Of a stretch of DNA of 41,836 bases, positions 34,883 through 41,836 are shown in pieces. Each line of letters starts with the position of its first letter. Within the stretch, counting starts at the first letter, position 1. The stretch is from Rhizomicrobium sp. (lineage in GTDB: Bacteria > Pseudomonadota > Alphaproteobacteria > Micropepsales > Micropepsaceae), in assembly GCA_025451875.1 (NCBI GenBank), contig JANWJQ010000048.1, forward strand, positions 1 through 41,836, written 5' to 3'. The notes under the pieces were generated by a model. That model ran no database searches. It had not been told where the DNA came from and saw nothing but the letters and a program-made list of their open reading frames with translations. A program made the translations under genes and the position numbers.

Positions 34883-35194
34883 ATGATCATGCGAGCAATA
34901 TTCTGGATTGCGGTTGTCGCGGTACTGATGCCGCGCGAGCCCGATCTCGGCCTCGGCCGTCCGGGCGTGAACGCGTCCACGCCGAGCGCGCTGCTCTCCA
35001 AGTTGACCAGCATGATCGCGCCTACGCAGGCTGCGGAAGCCGCCACCGCGTGCAAGAGCGACCCCATCGCCTGCGTCGCGGCGAACAATATGTCCGTGAA
35101 GGTTCCCGACTTCGCGGCCGGCGGCCTTGCCAGCGTGAAAGCCCAGATCGAGGAAGCCAAACGCGAGCGCGAAGCCCGGCGCCGCCACGGCTGA
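34883..35194 (+). CDS. DUF5330-like small exported protein
   Basis: A 103-residue protein opening MIMRAIFWIAVVAVLMPREPD, an N-terminal hydrophobic anchor typical of the alphaproteobacterial DUF5330-like proteins, followed by a low-complexity middle with two Cys (TACKSDPIACVAAN) and a charged C-terminal helix rich in Glu, Arg and Lys. Function unknown. Starts at ATG 34883 with CGAGGG at 34871-34876 as ribosome binding site; the longer frame from 34862 lacks such a site. Confidence 0.7.
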   Translation: MIMRAIFWIAVVAVLMPREPDLGLGRPGVNASTPSALLSKLTSMIAPTQAAEAATACKSDPIACVAANNMSVKVPDFAAGGLASVKAQIEEAKREREARRRHG

Positions 35195-35241
35195 TTGACA
35201 ATCGCGGCGCAGCCCCCGCCCAATGATGGCGGAGGCTGGCC

Positions 35242-35715
35242 ATGACCGAGTTCACACAAGAAGACCATCGCGTATTGCCGTTGCGCGGCTTTGAGGGGCT
35301 TCGCATCGGCGAAGTTTTCAAAAGCCCGTCGCGCACTATCGGTGACGCAAATTTCGCGGCGTTCCAAGCCGTGAGCCTCGACAATCATCCGATCCATTAC
35401 GACGTCGAGTACTGCAGGAAGCTCGGCCATCCCGCGCCATTGGCGCATGGTCTTCAGGTCTTGAGCTTCACCGCTGCGGGCGCCGGACTTTTTCCGCACG
35501 TCATCGGCGAAAGCCTGATCGGCTTCATCGAGGTGAGCGCGAAATTCCTGAAAGCGGTCTATCCCGGCGACACGCTCTATCCGGCGCTGGAGATCACTGA
35601 ACTGACGCCGCAGCGCACCACCGGCATCGTCGCCATGCGTGCCACGGTTCACAACCAGAAATCCGAACTCGTCCTCGACGGTGTTCACAAATACCTTCTC
35701 AAGCTGAAGCGCTGA
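35242..35715 (+). CDS. MaoC family dehydratase ((R)-hydratase-like hotdog fold)
   Basis: A 157-residue single-hotdog protein. The catalytic dyad region is SLDNHPIHYD (Asp and His spaced as in enoyl-CoA (R)-hydratases), followed by HPAPLAHGLQVLSF, where the AHG helix is typical. Mid-chain Gly-rich KFLKAVYPGDTL and the closing VHKYLLKLK strand complete the fold. It would hydrate trans-2-enoyl-CoA to (R)-3-hydroxyacyl-CoA or act on a related CoA substrate; a specific pathway is not evident here. The 3' end overlaps that of the convergent DUF6456 gene by 17 bases. Confidence 0.9.
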   Translation: MTEFTQEDHRVLPLRGFEGLRIGEVFKSPSRTIGDANFAAFQAVSLDNHPIHYDVEYCRKLGHPAPLAHGLQVLSFTAAGAGLFPHVIGESLIGFIEVSAKFLKAVYPGDTLYPALEITELTPQRTTGIVAMRATVHNQKSELVLDGVHKYLLKLKR

Positions 35716-36535
35716 TATCGGCGCGCCAGACGCGGACGCGCGATTTTCCCTGCCGTGTCGCGATGCCGTAATGCTCCGCGAGGCGATCGAGTGCGATCCG
35801 CAGCACGATCTTGGCGGAGCGCACCGGCCATGCGTTCGTGGCTTCCACCACCTCCAATCCCTTCAGATGGCAGCACACATCGAAGAGAAGGTCTGACAGG
35901 CCCGGCCCGACGCTGGCCATCGCCAAACGGAAACGCTGCCGTGCCGCGATGAGCTTCTCCGTCATGGGCGCCGACGATGCGCCGCGCGCCGCATTGGAGA
36001 TCGGTGCGGAGAGATCGGCGCAAAGGCGCGGCATCAATCCCGCCATCGTGAAATCCTGGCGCAGGCGTTCGCCGGCTTCGAACTGCACCGGCGTGAGTTG
36101 TCGGTGCAAGCGCAAGCGCGCAATCGGCGATTCCATCTCGTTCACATTGACGGTGCGCTCGCCATCGGGCGTCATCACCCGGCATAGCGACAGATCCTGC
36201 TCCGCCGCGCCGAACGGATCGGGCGCGCCGCTGCTTGCGAGCCAAGCGGCGCCGCTATCGCTCATCGCGAATGTCTCCGGCGTGGTGCCGCGTGCCGCGA
36301 TCCAGCCGCGTGTGCGAAACTCTTCCACGATCACGGCGGAGACGCGCATCGTGCGTCCCGCGCGATGCGATCCGGCGAGGGCGAATTGCGCGCCGGCCTC
36401 CGGCGCGAGGAACAGCTTTCTGTCCGCCAGCCGGCGCAGCACGCGCCGCCCTTCCCGCTCGGCCTCGAAACCGCCGACCCTGGATTGGGCTTTTCCTGCC
36501 CATTCTTTTGCAAAGTCACTTGCCTCTTTGTTCAT
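35699..36535 (-). CDS. DUF6456 domain protein (putative DNA-associated regulator)
   Basis: A 278-residue protein. The N-terminal half contains a winged-helix-like pattern (RVSAVIVEEFRTRGWIAARG), and the C-terminal half has the DUF6456 segment: NEMESPIARLRLHR, LTPVQFEAGERLRQDFTMAGLMPR and LSDLLFDVCCHLKGLEVVE. This family is restricted largely to alphaproteobacteria, and its function is unknown; a role in transcription is inferred from the fold-like N-terminus. A near-consensus promoter (36589-36617) drives it. The gene is convergent with the MaoC gene and divergent from the lipoprotein gene. Confidence 0.85.
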   Translation of the reverse strand: MNKEASDFAKEWAGKAQSRVGGFEAEREGRRVLRRLADRKLFLAPEAGAQFALAGSHRAGRTMRVSAVIVEEFRTRGWIAARGTTPETFAMSDSGAAWLASSGAPDPFGAAEQDLSLCRVMTPDGERTVNVNEMESPIARLRLHRQLTPVQFEAGERLRQDFTMAGLMPRLCADLSAPISNAARGASSAPMTEKLIAARQRFRLAMASVGPGLSDLLFDVCCHLKGLEVVEATNAWPVRSAKIVLRIALDRLAEHYGIATRQGKSRVRVWRADISASA

Positions 36536-36588
36536 TTTTTGTTCTCTTCCGTGGCTTGGCGCGGCCCCCTTTTTGGCCGCGCAAACCC

Positions 36589-36617
36589 AATCTAAGGACT
36601 ACCCTCCCGCCTGTCAA
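36589..36617 (-). promoter_or_regulatory. Sigma70-type promoter of the DUF6456 gene
   Basis: On the minus strand TTGACA (36617-36612), a 17-base spacer and TAGATT (36594-36589) match the consensus well. Transcription would start near 36582, about 47 bases before the ATG at 36535. Confidence 0.75.
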
Positions 36618-36730
36618 GCGTATAATCCTACTTGCTAGGAAATTAGATTCTCTGCGGAAAACCGTAATTTGCGGAGCCCGGCACGCCGGGCTAACTCGAA
36701 CGGCCCGAGATATCGGAACTGGAGCAGCGC

Positions 36731-37045
36731 ATGTTGAAAATGGTCGGTGTGATTTCCTTGGCCGCCCTGACGCTGGGCGGCTGCGCTGTTTTCGGCGGTC
36801 CCGGCGACAGGGCATTGCGCCGTTCGCCCAGTTTCCGCGCCGGTTACTCCGACGGCTGCGCGGCGGCGACAGCGCAAACCGCGAATCCGCGCGACGACAA
36901 GGATTCGCTCGCCGGCGAAGACAAGCTTTATCGCCGCGGCTATGCCACCGGCTTCCAGAGCTGCCGCAATGGCACTGCTGCCGCACCGAACAGTCCGTTC
37001 AACAGCGGCATGAACGACAACGCGCCGAAAGTCGGCCGTCCCTGA
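36731..37045 (+). CDS. Small outer-membrane lipoprotein
   Basis: A 104-residue protein with a lipoprotein signal: hydrophobic VGVISLAALTLGGC, lipobox LGGC with Cys at about residue 18. The mature part is a short hydrophilic domain with RRSPSFRAGYSDGCAAA and YRRGYATGFQSCRNG, two similar Y-x-x-G(Y/F)-x-x-G-C-type motifs that suggest a small internal repeat with paired Cys. Pro- and Asn-rich tail. Similar small lipoproteins of unknown function are widespread in alphaproteobacteria. A single gene, five bases from the convergent DUF4424 gene. Confidence 0.82.
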   Translation: MLKMVGVISLAALTLGGCAVFGGPGDRALRRSPSFRAGYSDGCAAATAQTANPRDDKDSLAGEDKLYRRGYATGFQSCRNGTAAAPNSPFNSGMNDNAPKVGRP

Positions 37046-37049
37046 CGCG

Positions 37050-38051
37050 TCAGGGTGACGGTTGCGGGGTCTCGAGCACGACCATCTTGATGTCGCGCGC
37101 CGGCTGAAGGTTGCGCAGCACCGATTCAAATGTCGTCGCGCCTGTCTTCTTCAGATCGCCATTCCAGCACAATGACAAAATGTTCGACGGTTTCAGCTTG
37201 TCGATGGTCAGGTGCAGCTCGCCGATGCCGCCTTTCCAGTTGTTCGCCGTCTTCAGGATGAAATCGGTGGAATAGATATTCAGCATGCCGCTCTGGTCCG
37301 GTTTGCTGATCTGCTTGATGCGCTGCGCGATGGTGGAGAGCGTGGGGCCATCCATGCAGTAATCGCGCTGCCAGCGGCGTCCGCCATCCGGATCCTGTTT
37401 CGGCTGAAGATCGTAATCGGTGAAGAAGGTCTGGCCGGTGACCGGCGTATAGCTGTGTTCGATCACCACCGTCTTTCCGGTTGGAAAATGCTGGGTCCAG
37501 TAGAACTTGGTGCGCACCGTCCAGCGCGGATGTTCCTGGCCCTGCCCTTCATTCTCCACCAAGCCGGCCTTTTCCAAGGCCTGCTTCTTGCCGGCGTCCA
37601 GCTTGTCGAGCTTCTGCACATTGCCCGCCAGAAGGATGTTCACCGGCAATCCCGCAGCCTTGATCGCGGCGGTAACGTCCTTGTCCTTCAGGAAAGCCCG
37701 CTGCTCGACCTGGACCGGAACGCGCTTGCCATCGACCGTCGCGGTGAAGCCCACGAAGTTCACCGGATCGTCGCCGACCGTGCCGATGGGTTCTTCGTAG
37801 AACTCCCATGTGTCGATATCGGGCAGCGGAAAGGCGACGATGCTGTCCACGTCCTGGGCGCCGTCATTGGCGAATTCGTAGCGGATGCGCACTGCCTTCG
37901 GACTGATGAAGAGATCCTCTTTCGCCATGCGGATGTCCGCGGCTCTGGTGAACTGCAGCCCGCCCATGCCGAGCGCGGCCGATGAATCGTCGGCGATAGC
38001 CGGTGACGCGAGCATCGCGGCGCATAGAACCGCGGCGATCTGGATGCGCAT
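37050..38051 (-). CDS. DUF4424 family periplasmic protein
   Basis: A 333-residue protein with a signal peptide (residues 1-20, ...ASPAIA-DD). It fits DUF4424: SSAALGMGGLQFTRAADIRMAKEDLFIS, the VRIRYEFANDG strand, an IVAFPLPDI motif, EHSYTPVTGQTFF, a conserved Cys in DYCMDGPTL and the SLCWNG near the C-terminus. Function unknown; the fold appears to be beta-rich and secreted. A small inverted gap separates it from the upstream PAS gene at 38103, same strand. Confidence 0.9.
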   Translation of the reverse strand: MRIQIAAVLCAAMLASPAIADDSSAALGMGGLQFTRAADIRMAKEDLFISPKAVRIRYEFANDGAQDVDSIVAFPLPDIDTWEFYEEPIGTVGDDPVNFVGFTATVDGKRVPVQVEQRAFLKDKDVTAAIKAAGLPVNILLAGNVQKLDKLDAGKKQALEKAGLVENEGQGQEHPRWTVRTKFYWTQHFPTGKTVVIEHSYTPVTGQTFFTDYDLQPKQDPDGGRRWQRDYCMDGPTLSTIAQRIKQISKPDQSGMLNIYSTDFILKTANNWKGGIGELHLTIDKLKPSNILSLCWNGDLKKTGATTFESVLRNLQPARDIKMVVLETPQPSP

Positions 38052-38102
38052 GGAAATTCCCCCGAATTCGGAAGAAGCCTAGCACGATTCAGATCGGATT
38101 TT

Positions 38103-38660
38103 TCAGGCCGCGACGCGGACGATCGGGAAGGATTCGTCGATGGTGGCCCCGAGCACCTCGGAAATCTCGGCGATCGAACGGTCCATCGTCTGCGGGCGCC
38201 AATCGGCGTGATAGAGGATCTGGCGGCCGCCATCGGCGGACACGCCGCCAAGCGGCAACTGGATGTCTTCTACCAGCACCGTCGTGCCGAAGCGCGTCAG
38301 ATGCGGTTTCACGCAACGGCTCACCGCGCCATCGAGCACGCGTTGATACCGTGCAAGCCGCGCCGCGCGATATTCGGGCGGCGTGATCGCGATCACATCC
38401 TTGCCGGTCGGATCGACGCCAAGCCCCATCGCAAGCGCGGAGCCGGAGAGACGGCAAAGGACCGAACGGTCCGGGCGCATTTCCAGAATGGCGATGCCGG
38501 GCAGAAGATTTTTCACATCGCGCGGTTTGATGGCGTCGCGCGGCGGCGGCGCACCGTCCACCCACAGCGACAGCCAATGCAGCGCAAGCTGCAGATTCAT
38601 CGCACCGAACCCAAGAAGTTCGACAGCACGCGCAGCGGCGAGTTCATCGTATTGTTGCAA
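38103..38660 (-). CDS. PAS_5-type PAS domain protein
   Basis: A 185-residue cytoplasmic protein built around one PAS domain of the PAS_5 type found in alphaproteobacteria: RDAIKPRDVKNLLPGIAILEM, CRLSGSALAMGLGVDPTGKDVI, and VLVEDIQLPLGGVSADGGRQILY. It has no effector domain and may act as an adaptor for signal transduction or cell-cycle control, which is speculative. A perfect CtrA consensus site lies 39 bases upstream of the ATG. Confidence 0.85.
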   Translation of the reverse strand: MQQYDELAAARAVELLGFGAMNLQLALHWLSLWVDGAPPPRDAIKPRDVKNLLPGIAILEMRPDRSVLCRLSGSALAMGLGVDPTGKDVIAITPPEYRAARLARYQRVLDGAVSRCVKPHLTRFGTTVLVEDIQLPLGGVSADGGRQILYHADWRPQTMDRSIAEISEVLGATIDESFPIVRVAA

Positions 38661-38698
38661 GCAGGCCCCCAGACCGCGCGGAGCCTAGGCCGCGTGTG

Positions 38699-38714
38699 TT
38701 AACACGGTATTAAC
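38699..38714. promoter_or_regulatory. Perfect CtrA consensus box upstream of the PAS_5 gene
   Basis: TTAA-CACGGTA-TTAAC, exactly TTAA-N7-TTAAC, and it reads TTAA-N7-TTAAC on the opposite strand as well. It lies 39 bases before the minus-strand PAS_5 gene and 52 bases past the porin stop. CtrA is the alphaproteobacterial cell-cycle regulator; binding here is inferred. Confidence 0.6.
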
Positions 38715-38765
38715 CCGGAGGACTTCGCGACATCCTGCGAATATTTTGGGAATGCTTGAACAGAA

Positions 38766-40079
38766 TCAGATTTGCGCATGAAGGCGCAAGGCGACCGCAG
38801 ATACCGGGCCGCGATCGCGGTTATAGGCGGGGTCTTCGATGAACTGATAATCGGCCGAGACGGATAGCCATTTTGTCAGGCTCGCCGAATAATAGGCTTC
38901 CAGAATGTCTTCGGTCCCGTAATGCGGCAGCCGCCCGTCGCCAATCAGAATTCCCATACCGCCGGCCCCGAAGTAACCGCGGGCATCTTGCGACAGGCCG
39001 TTCACGACGCCACCAAGCGCGAGCGCATCGTCAGGCCGCCCCCAGGATGAACCTTTGAGCGACAGGCCGGCGGAAATCGATTTGTTGATCTCGGTGAACT
39101 CGTAAGCTTCCTTGCTGCCGTCGTTCGCGCTCGCGCGCAGGAAGACGCCGAGATTGTCTGAGATACCCTGCTCGATATTGATCTCGCCGCCGGGGCGCGA
39201 CGCGTAGCGGCGCACCAAGGATGTGTCAGGGAGCGTGCCCGTGGCGCTTGCGAGCGCCACGGCATCGTCATAGCTGCCCATGCGCCCGCGATTGACGAAG
39301 CCCAGCAGTTTCACCTTGCCGTCACGGCCGAACAACGTGTGGCGCTCTTCCACCTCGCCCACCATTTCGAACTGGCGAAATGTGGTTTCCAGCACCGTGC
39401 CGTTCGGCTGTTTGGACAGGTTGAAGGTGCCGAACCGCAGCGTCCACCAATCCTGCGTCCATTCGACGGCGACACCCGATGCGTAACCCCAGGCATCGGC
39501 GGCGTAGTCGAAAGCGCCAGCATCCAGCAACGCCCAGTTCAGGAAGTCGCCGCGTGGATCATGCACATATTGGTTGGTGTCGAAGACATCGCCGACCGAG
39601 AATTTTCCCGCTGTTAGCACCAGATTGTTCGCACTGCGCATATCGCCGAACTGGTTGGCATCATCGTCGATCTTCTGGTCTGCGCCGCCCAGATCGATGG
39701 ACTGGCGGATGAAAAGACGCTGCAGGCGGAAATAGGGATTGGTATCACCCACCTTGTAGGCTTCGCCGCTCAGAAACCCCGCGGCGCCCAATGTGTTGGA
39801 AAGCCCGAAACCCTGGTCGATCTCCGGGTTCACATAAACCGCCGCGCCTTGCCAAAGGCGGACGCCCGCAAAGAGCGTGGCGTCGAAAGTTTCGTCACCC
39901 ACATTTTGCGGCTTCAGGCTGTTCGCGCCCTGATAAGGGGAGTGAAAGCGCGGGTGATATTGCAGGACGAAGGTCGATTGCCCGTGCAGGCTCAACCAGT
40001 CCGGCAGATCGTCCGCGCAGGCGTTGCCGCCAAGCGAAAGCCCCAGAAGAAGCCCGGTTGCAATCAACCTCCAACGCAT
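38766..40079 (-). CDS. OprB-type carbohydrate-selective porin
   Basis: A 437-residue outer-membrane protein with a signal peptide (residues 1-22, ...GGNACA-DD). The mature sequence opens WLSLHGQSTFVLQYHPRFHSPYQGANSL and closes with FIEDPAYNRDRGPVSAVALRLHAQI, both typical of OprB family members. Between are paired strands, a DGKVKLLGFVNRGRMGSY segment and repeated aromatic-girdle residues. It should form a channel for sugars or related small solutes. The frame continues to a TTG at 40109, but the ATG at 40079 gives a standard signal peptide (MRWRLIATGLLL). The promoter lies in the 68-base gap to the crotonase stop at 40148 or upstream of the crotonase. Confidence 0.9.
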   Translation of the reverse strand: MRWRLIATGLLLGLSLGGNACADDLPDWLSLHGQSTFVLQYHPRFHSPYQGANSLKPQNVGDETFDATLFAGVRLWQGAAVYVNPEIDQGFGLSNTLGAAGFLSGEAYKVGDTNPYFRLQRLFIRQSIDLGGADQKIDDDANQFGDMRSANNLVLTAGKFSVGDVFDTNQYVHDPRGDFLNWALLDAGAFDYAADAWGYASGVAVEWTQDWWTLRFGTFNLSKQPNGTVLETTFRQFEMVGEVEERHTLFGRDGKVKLLGFVNRGRMGSYDDAVALASATGTLPDTSLVRRYASRPGGEINIEQGISDNLGVFLRASANDGSKEAYEFTEINKSISAGLSLKGSSWGRPDDALALGGVVNGLSQDARGYFGAGGMGILIGDGRLPHYGTEDILEAYYSASLTKWLSVSADYQFIEDPAYNRDRGPVSAVALRLHAQI

Positions 40080-40147
40080 CGGACGCCCCGCAAACGAATC
40101 CGTCTGCAACGGTTCATATCACGCGGCAGTTGCGGCTGTGCGACGGA

Positions 40148-41053
40148 TCAGGAGTATTTCCGCTCGTCCCACCACGGGAAATAGCGCGGCATATCCGTGG
40201 AGACCTTGTTGGGGAAGTTGGCGGGACGTTTTTCCAGGAAGGCGACCACGCCCTCCTTCACATCGCCGGACTGGCCGCGCGAATAGATGCCCCGCGAGTC
40301 CACCTTGTGGGCTTCCATCGGGTGATCCATGCCGAGGCCGCGCCACATCATCTGGCGGATGAGCGCGATGGAGACCGGCGCGGTGTTGTCGCGGATTTCG
40401 ACCGCCAGTTTGTGCGCTTCCGACAGCAGCACGTCGGCATTCACGACCTTGCTGACGAGGCGGCCTTTGAGCGCTTCCTGCGCATCGAACACACGGCCCG
40501 AGTAACACCACTCCAGCGCCTGGCTGATGCCGACAATGCGCGGCAGGAAGAAGCTGGATGCCGCTTCCGGCACGATACCCCGGCGCGAGAACACAAAGCC
40601 GAACCGCGCATTCTCCGAGGCGATGCGGATGTCCATGGCGAGCTGCATGGTGAGACCGATACCCACCGCCGGGCCGTTCACCGCGCAGATGACAGGCTTT
40701 AGGCATTCAAAGATCGCAAGCGTCACACGGCCGCCGCCGTCGCGCACGCGCTCATCGCTGTAATCGACAGTGGCGTCGGAACCGGCATTGCGCTCGGCGC
40801 GGCCGGGATTGCTGTTGGCATCGAAGGTGGCCGCACCGGCGGAAAGATCGGCGCCGGCGCAGAAGGCGCGGCCGGAACCCGTCACGATGACAGCGCGGAC
40901 TTCATCGTCGCCATTCACTTTCGTGAACACATCGATCATCTCGTTCATCATCGTGCCGGTGAAGGCGTTGAGCTTCTCCGGGCGATGTAATGTGAGGGTG
41001 AGGATCTGGTCCTTCACCGCAACGAGAATTTCCTTGTAGGGGCCGTAGGTCAT
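40148..41053 (-). CDS. Enoyl-CoA hydratase/isomerase (crotonase) family protein
   Basis: A 301-residue crotonase. Key elements are the N-terminal LHRPEKLNAFTGTM, the first oxyanion element RAFCAGADLSAG, the second AVNGPAVGIGLTM, and a catalytic-region Glu in GIVPEAASSFFLPR. The C-terminal half ends MPRYFPWWDERKYS. The family hydrates or isomerises enoyl-CoA, in fatty-acid or side-chain degradation; the exact substrate is unknown. ATG 41053 has a CGGAGA ribosome binding site eight bases upstream. The frame is open to 41107 without a good start. It is followed at 41126 by the partial nitronate monooxygenase-like gene, same strand. Confidence 0.92.
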   Translation of the reverse strand: MTYGPYKEILVAVKDQILTLTLHRPEKLNAFTGTMMNEMIDVFTKVNGDDEVRAVIVTGSGRAFCAGADLSAGAATFDANSNPGRAERNAGSDATVDYSDERVRDGGGRVTLAIFECLKPVICAVNGPAVGIGLTMQLAMDIRIASENARFGFVFSRRGIVPEAASSFFLPRIVGISQALEWCYSGRVFDAQEALKGRLVSKVVNADVLLSEAHKLAVEIRDNTAPVSIALIRQMMWRGLGMDHPMEAHKVDSRGIYSRGQSGDVKEGVVAFLEKRPANFPNKVSTDMPRYFPWWDERKYS

Positions 41054-41125
41054 ATGCCGTCTCCGATGATCTGGCGGAGACTTTATTGCAGCGGGCGACG
41101 CGCACAAGCCGCCACTGCCGCAGCG

Positions 41126-41836
41126 TCAAGAGGCGCGGCGGATATTCTCTTCGTGGCTTTCCAGCATGGCCTTGAAATCGGCATGCATCCTGTCGTCACG
41201 CACCTTGGGCAGCATATCGCGCAGCTTTTTCACCACCCAGCCCTGCCCGCGATTGATGAAGGCAATGCGTTCCTTCAGATCCGTGAAGGCCAGACATTTC
41301 TCGTAGAACGCGCCAACCCTTGCCGACGGCTCGCCATTCAGATGCCCGATCCATTTGAGCAGCATGGCACACCAGCGTGCTTCGTCCTTCTGGATATCGC
41401 GCAGCAAATCGCGTGTCGCCGCATCCTTCGCTTCCGTTGCCGAGCGCGCGGTGATGCGCGCGCCCGCCCGTTCGGCTTCCAGCAGTTCGTTGCAGAAAGA
41501 GATCAGCTCCTCCCGCGCGGCGTAACCGGCATATTGATCGCTGCTTTCATTCGCATAGCAGACAGGCGAGGAAAGCTGTTCTTCCGAAGTTGCGGCGGTG
41601 CCCCCCGCTTTCGGCAAAAGGGCATCGGCCTCGGCGATGATCGCGGCAATGCGGTCGGCGGCGGGCACCACATCCTTGATGGCGCCCGCGGCATTGCCGG
41701 CATAGAGCGCCATCTTCTCGAAATCGCCGGTCATGTCCTTCAGCGGCGAATCCGTCGAGAACAACCAGATGGTCCGTTCGCCTTCCTTGCCGATGGCCTC
41801 GCGGTGGCCATTGAACGGATCGCCATGTTCGCCGCG
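41126..41836 (-). CDS. 3' part of nitronate monooxygenase-like / DUF6306-like fusion
   Basis: The frame is open from the right edge to the stop at 41126 (237 codons), so the N-terminus is outside the window; the TTG at 41764 is not a true start. The visible first part, SPLKDMTGDFEKMALYAGNAAGAIKDVVPAADRIAAII, looks like the C-terminal end of 2-nitropropane dioxygenase/nitronate monooxygenase enzymes (YAG-x-x-x-G, then PAA). After a short linker the last 150 residues are helical: ELISFCNELLEAERAGARI, KDEARWCAMLLKW, and a C-terminal AMLESHEENI. The E-x-x-x-R and D-E-A-R-x-C spacing recalls ferritin-like DUF6306 domains. It would be an FMN enzyme with an added helical module. It lies 72 bases upstream of the crotonase. 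Confidence 0.75.
   Translation of the reverse strand, partial: RGEHGDPFNGHREAIGKEGERTIWLFSTDSPLKDMTGDFEKMALYAGNAAGAIKDVVPAADRIAAIIAEADALLPKAGGTAATSEEQLSSPVCYANESSDQYAGYAAREELISFCNELLEAERAGARITARSATEAKDAATRDLLRDIQKDEARWCAMLLKWIGHLNGEPSARVGAFYEKCLAFTDLKERIAFINRGQGWVVKKLRDMLPKVRDDRMHADFKAMLESHEENIRRAS

Noticed and set aside
1..41836. tRNA, rRNA, CRISPR array or insertion sequence
   Set aside because: Read through for tRNA-like cloverleafs, regularly spaced repeats and transposase-like ORFs; none seen, though a covariance-model scan would be decisive.

Overview
The window looks like chromosomal DNA of a free-living, GC-rich alphaproteobacterium. The evidence is the dense GC-rich coding with many ATGA/TGATG start-stop overlaps, a run of families found mainly in Alphaproteobacteria (DUF1491, DUF2336-like, DUF2849/DUF934, DUF6456, a DUF5330-like protein), a tal-pgi fusion, and boxes matching the CtrA consensus TTAA-N7-TTAAC. 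The genus cannot be named from sequence alone. No rRNA, tRNA, CRISPR array, transposase, integrase or replication origin was seen.

Positions 1-2280 differ from the rest: they are visibly AT-richer and hold two minus-strand accessory genes. The first is a large ORF cut by the left edge (1-1459). It carries a TIR/nucleoside-deoxyribosyltransferase-like domain with the Glu retained, a second similar but degenerate domain, and a P-loop NTPase module. The second (1666-2205) encodes a 179-aa protein with faint resemblance to ADP-ribosyltransferase-fold toxins. This is the best candidate here for a defence-type system, and most of its ATPase end lies outside the window.

From 2335 on, the content is ordinary chromosome. 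It includes a MarC-family membrane protein, a secreted alpha/beta hydrolase, an outer-membrane barrel and a cytochrome P450. A tightly coupled sugar operon follows (tal-pgi fusion, gnd, zwf; 7345-12643), then a 51-aa DUF3309 peptide, an MgtC/SDR pair, an aldehyde dehydrogenase with a strong terminator, a CPA1 antiporter, and an amidohydrolase coupled to split DUF1214 and DUF1254 proteins.

The middle part (19695-28286) has a periplasmic protein, a single-domain response regulator, a three-gene ABC importer of the NMT1/THI5/SsuA class, a sulfite-assimilation cluster (DUF2849, nitrite/sulfite reductase, DUF934; 14-base overlaps at both junctions), an ornithine-type decarboxylase, a DUF2336-like protein, a small unknown protein and a GC-rich hairpin repeat.

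The right part (28430-41836) has prfC, a secreted protein with two Rap1a-like repeats, DUF1491 coupled to a membrane PAS histidine kinase, a divergent PAS-PAS histidine kinase, a DUF5330-like protein, a MaoC hydratase, a DUF6456 protein with a clear sigma70 promoter, a lipoprotein, a DUF4424 protein, a PAS_5-type protein behind a perfect CtrA box, an OprB-type porin, a crotonase, and the 3' part of a nitronate monooxygenase-like/DUF6306-like fusion cut by the right edge. No gene-free stretch exceeds 300 bases; the longest gaps (1460-1665, 32835-33064, 34673-34882) hold at most candidate regulatory sites.
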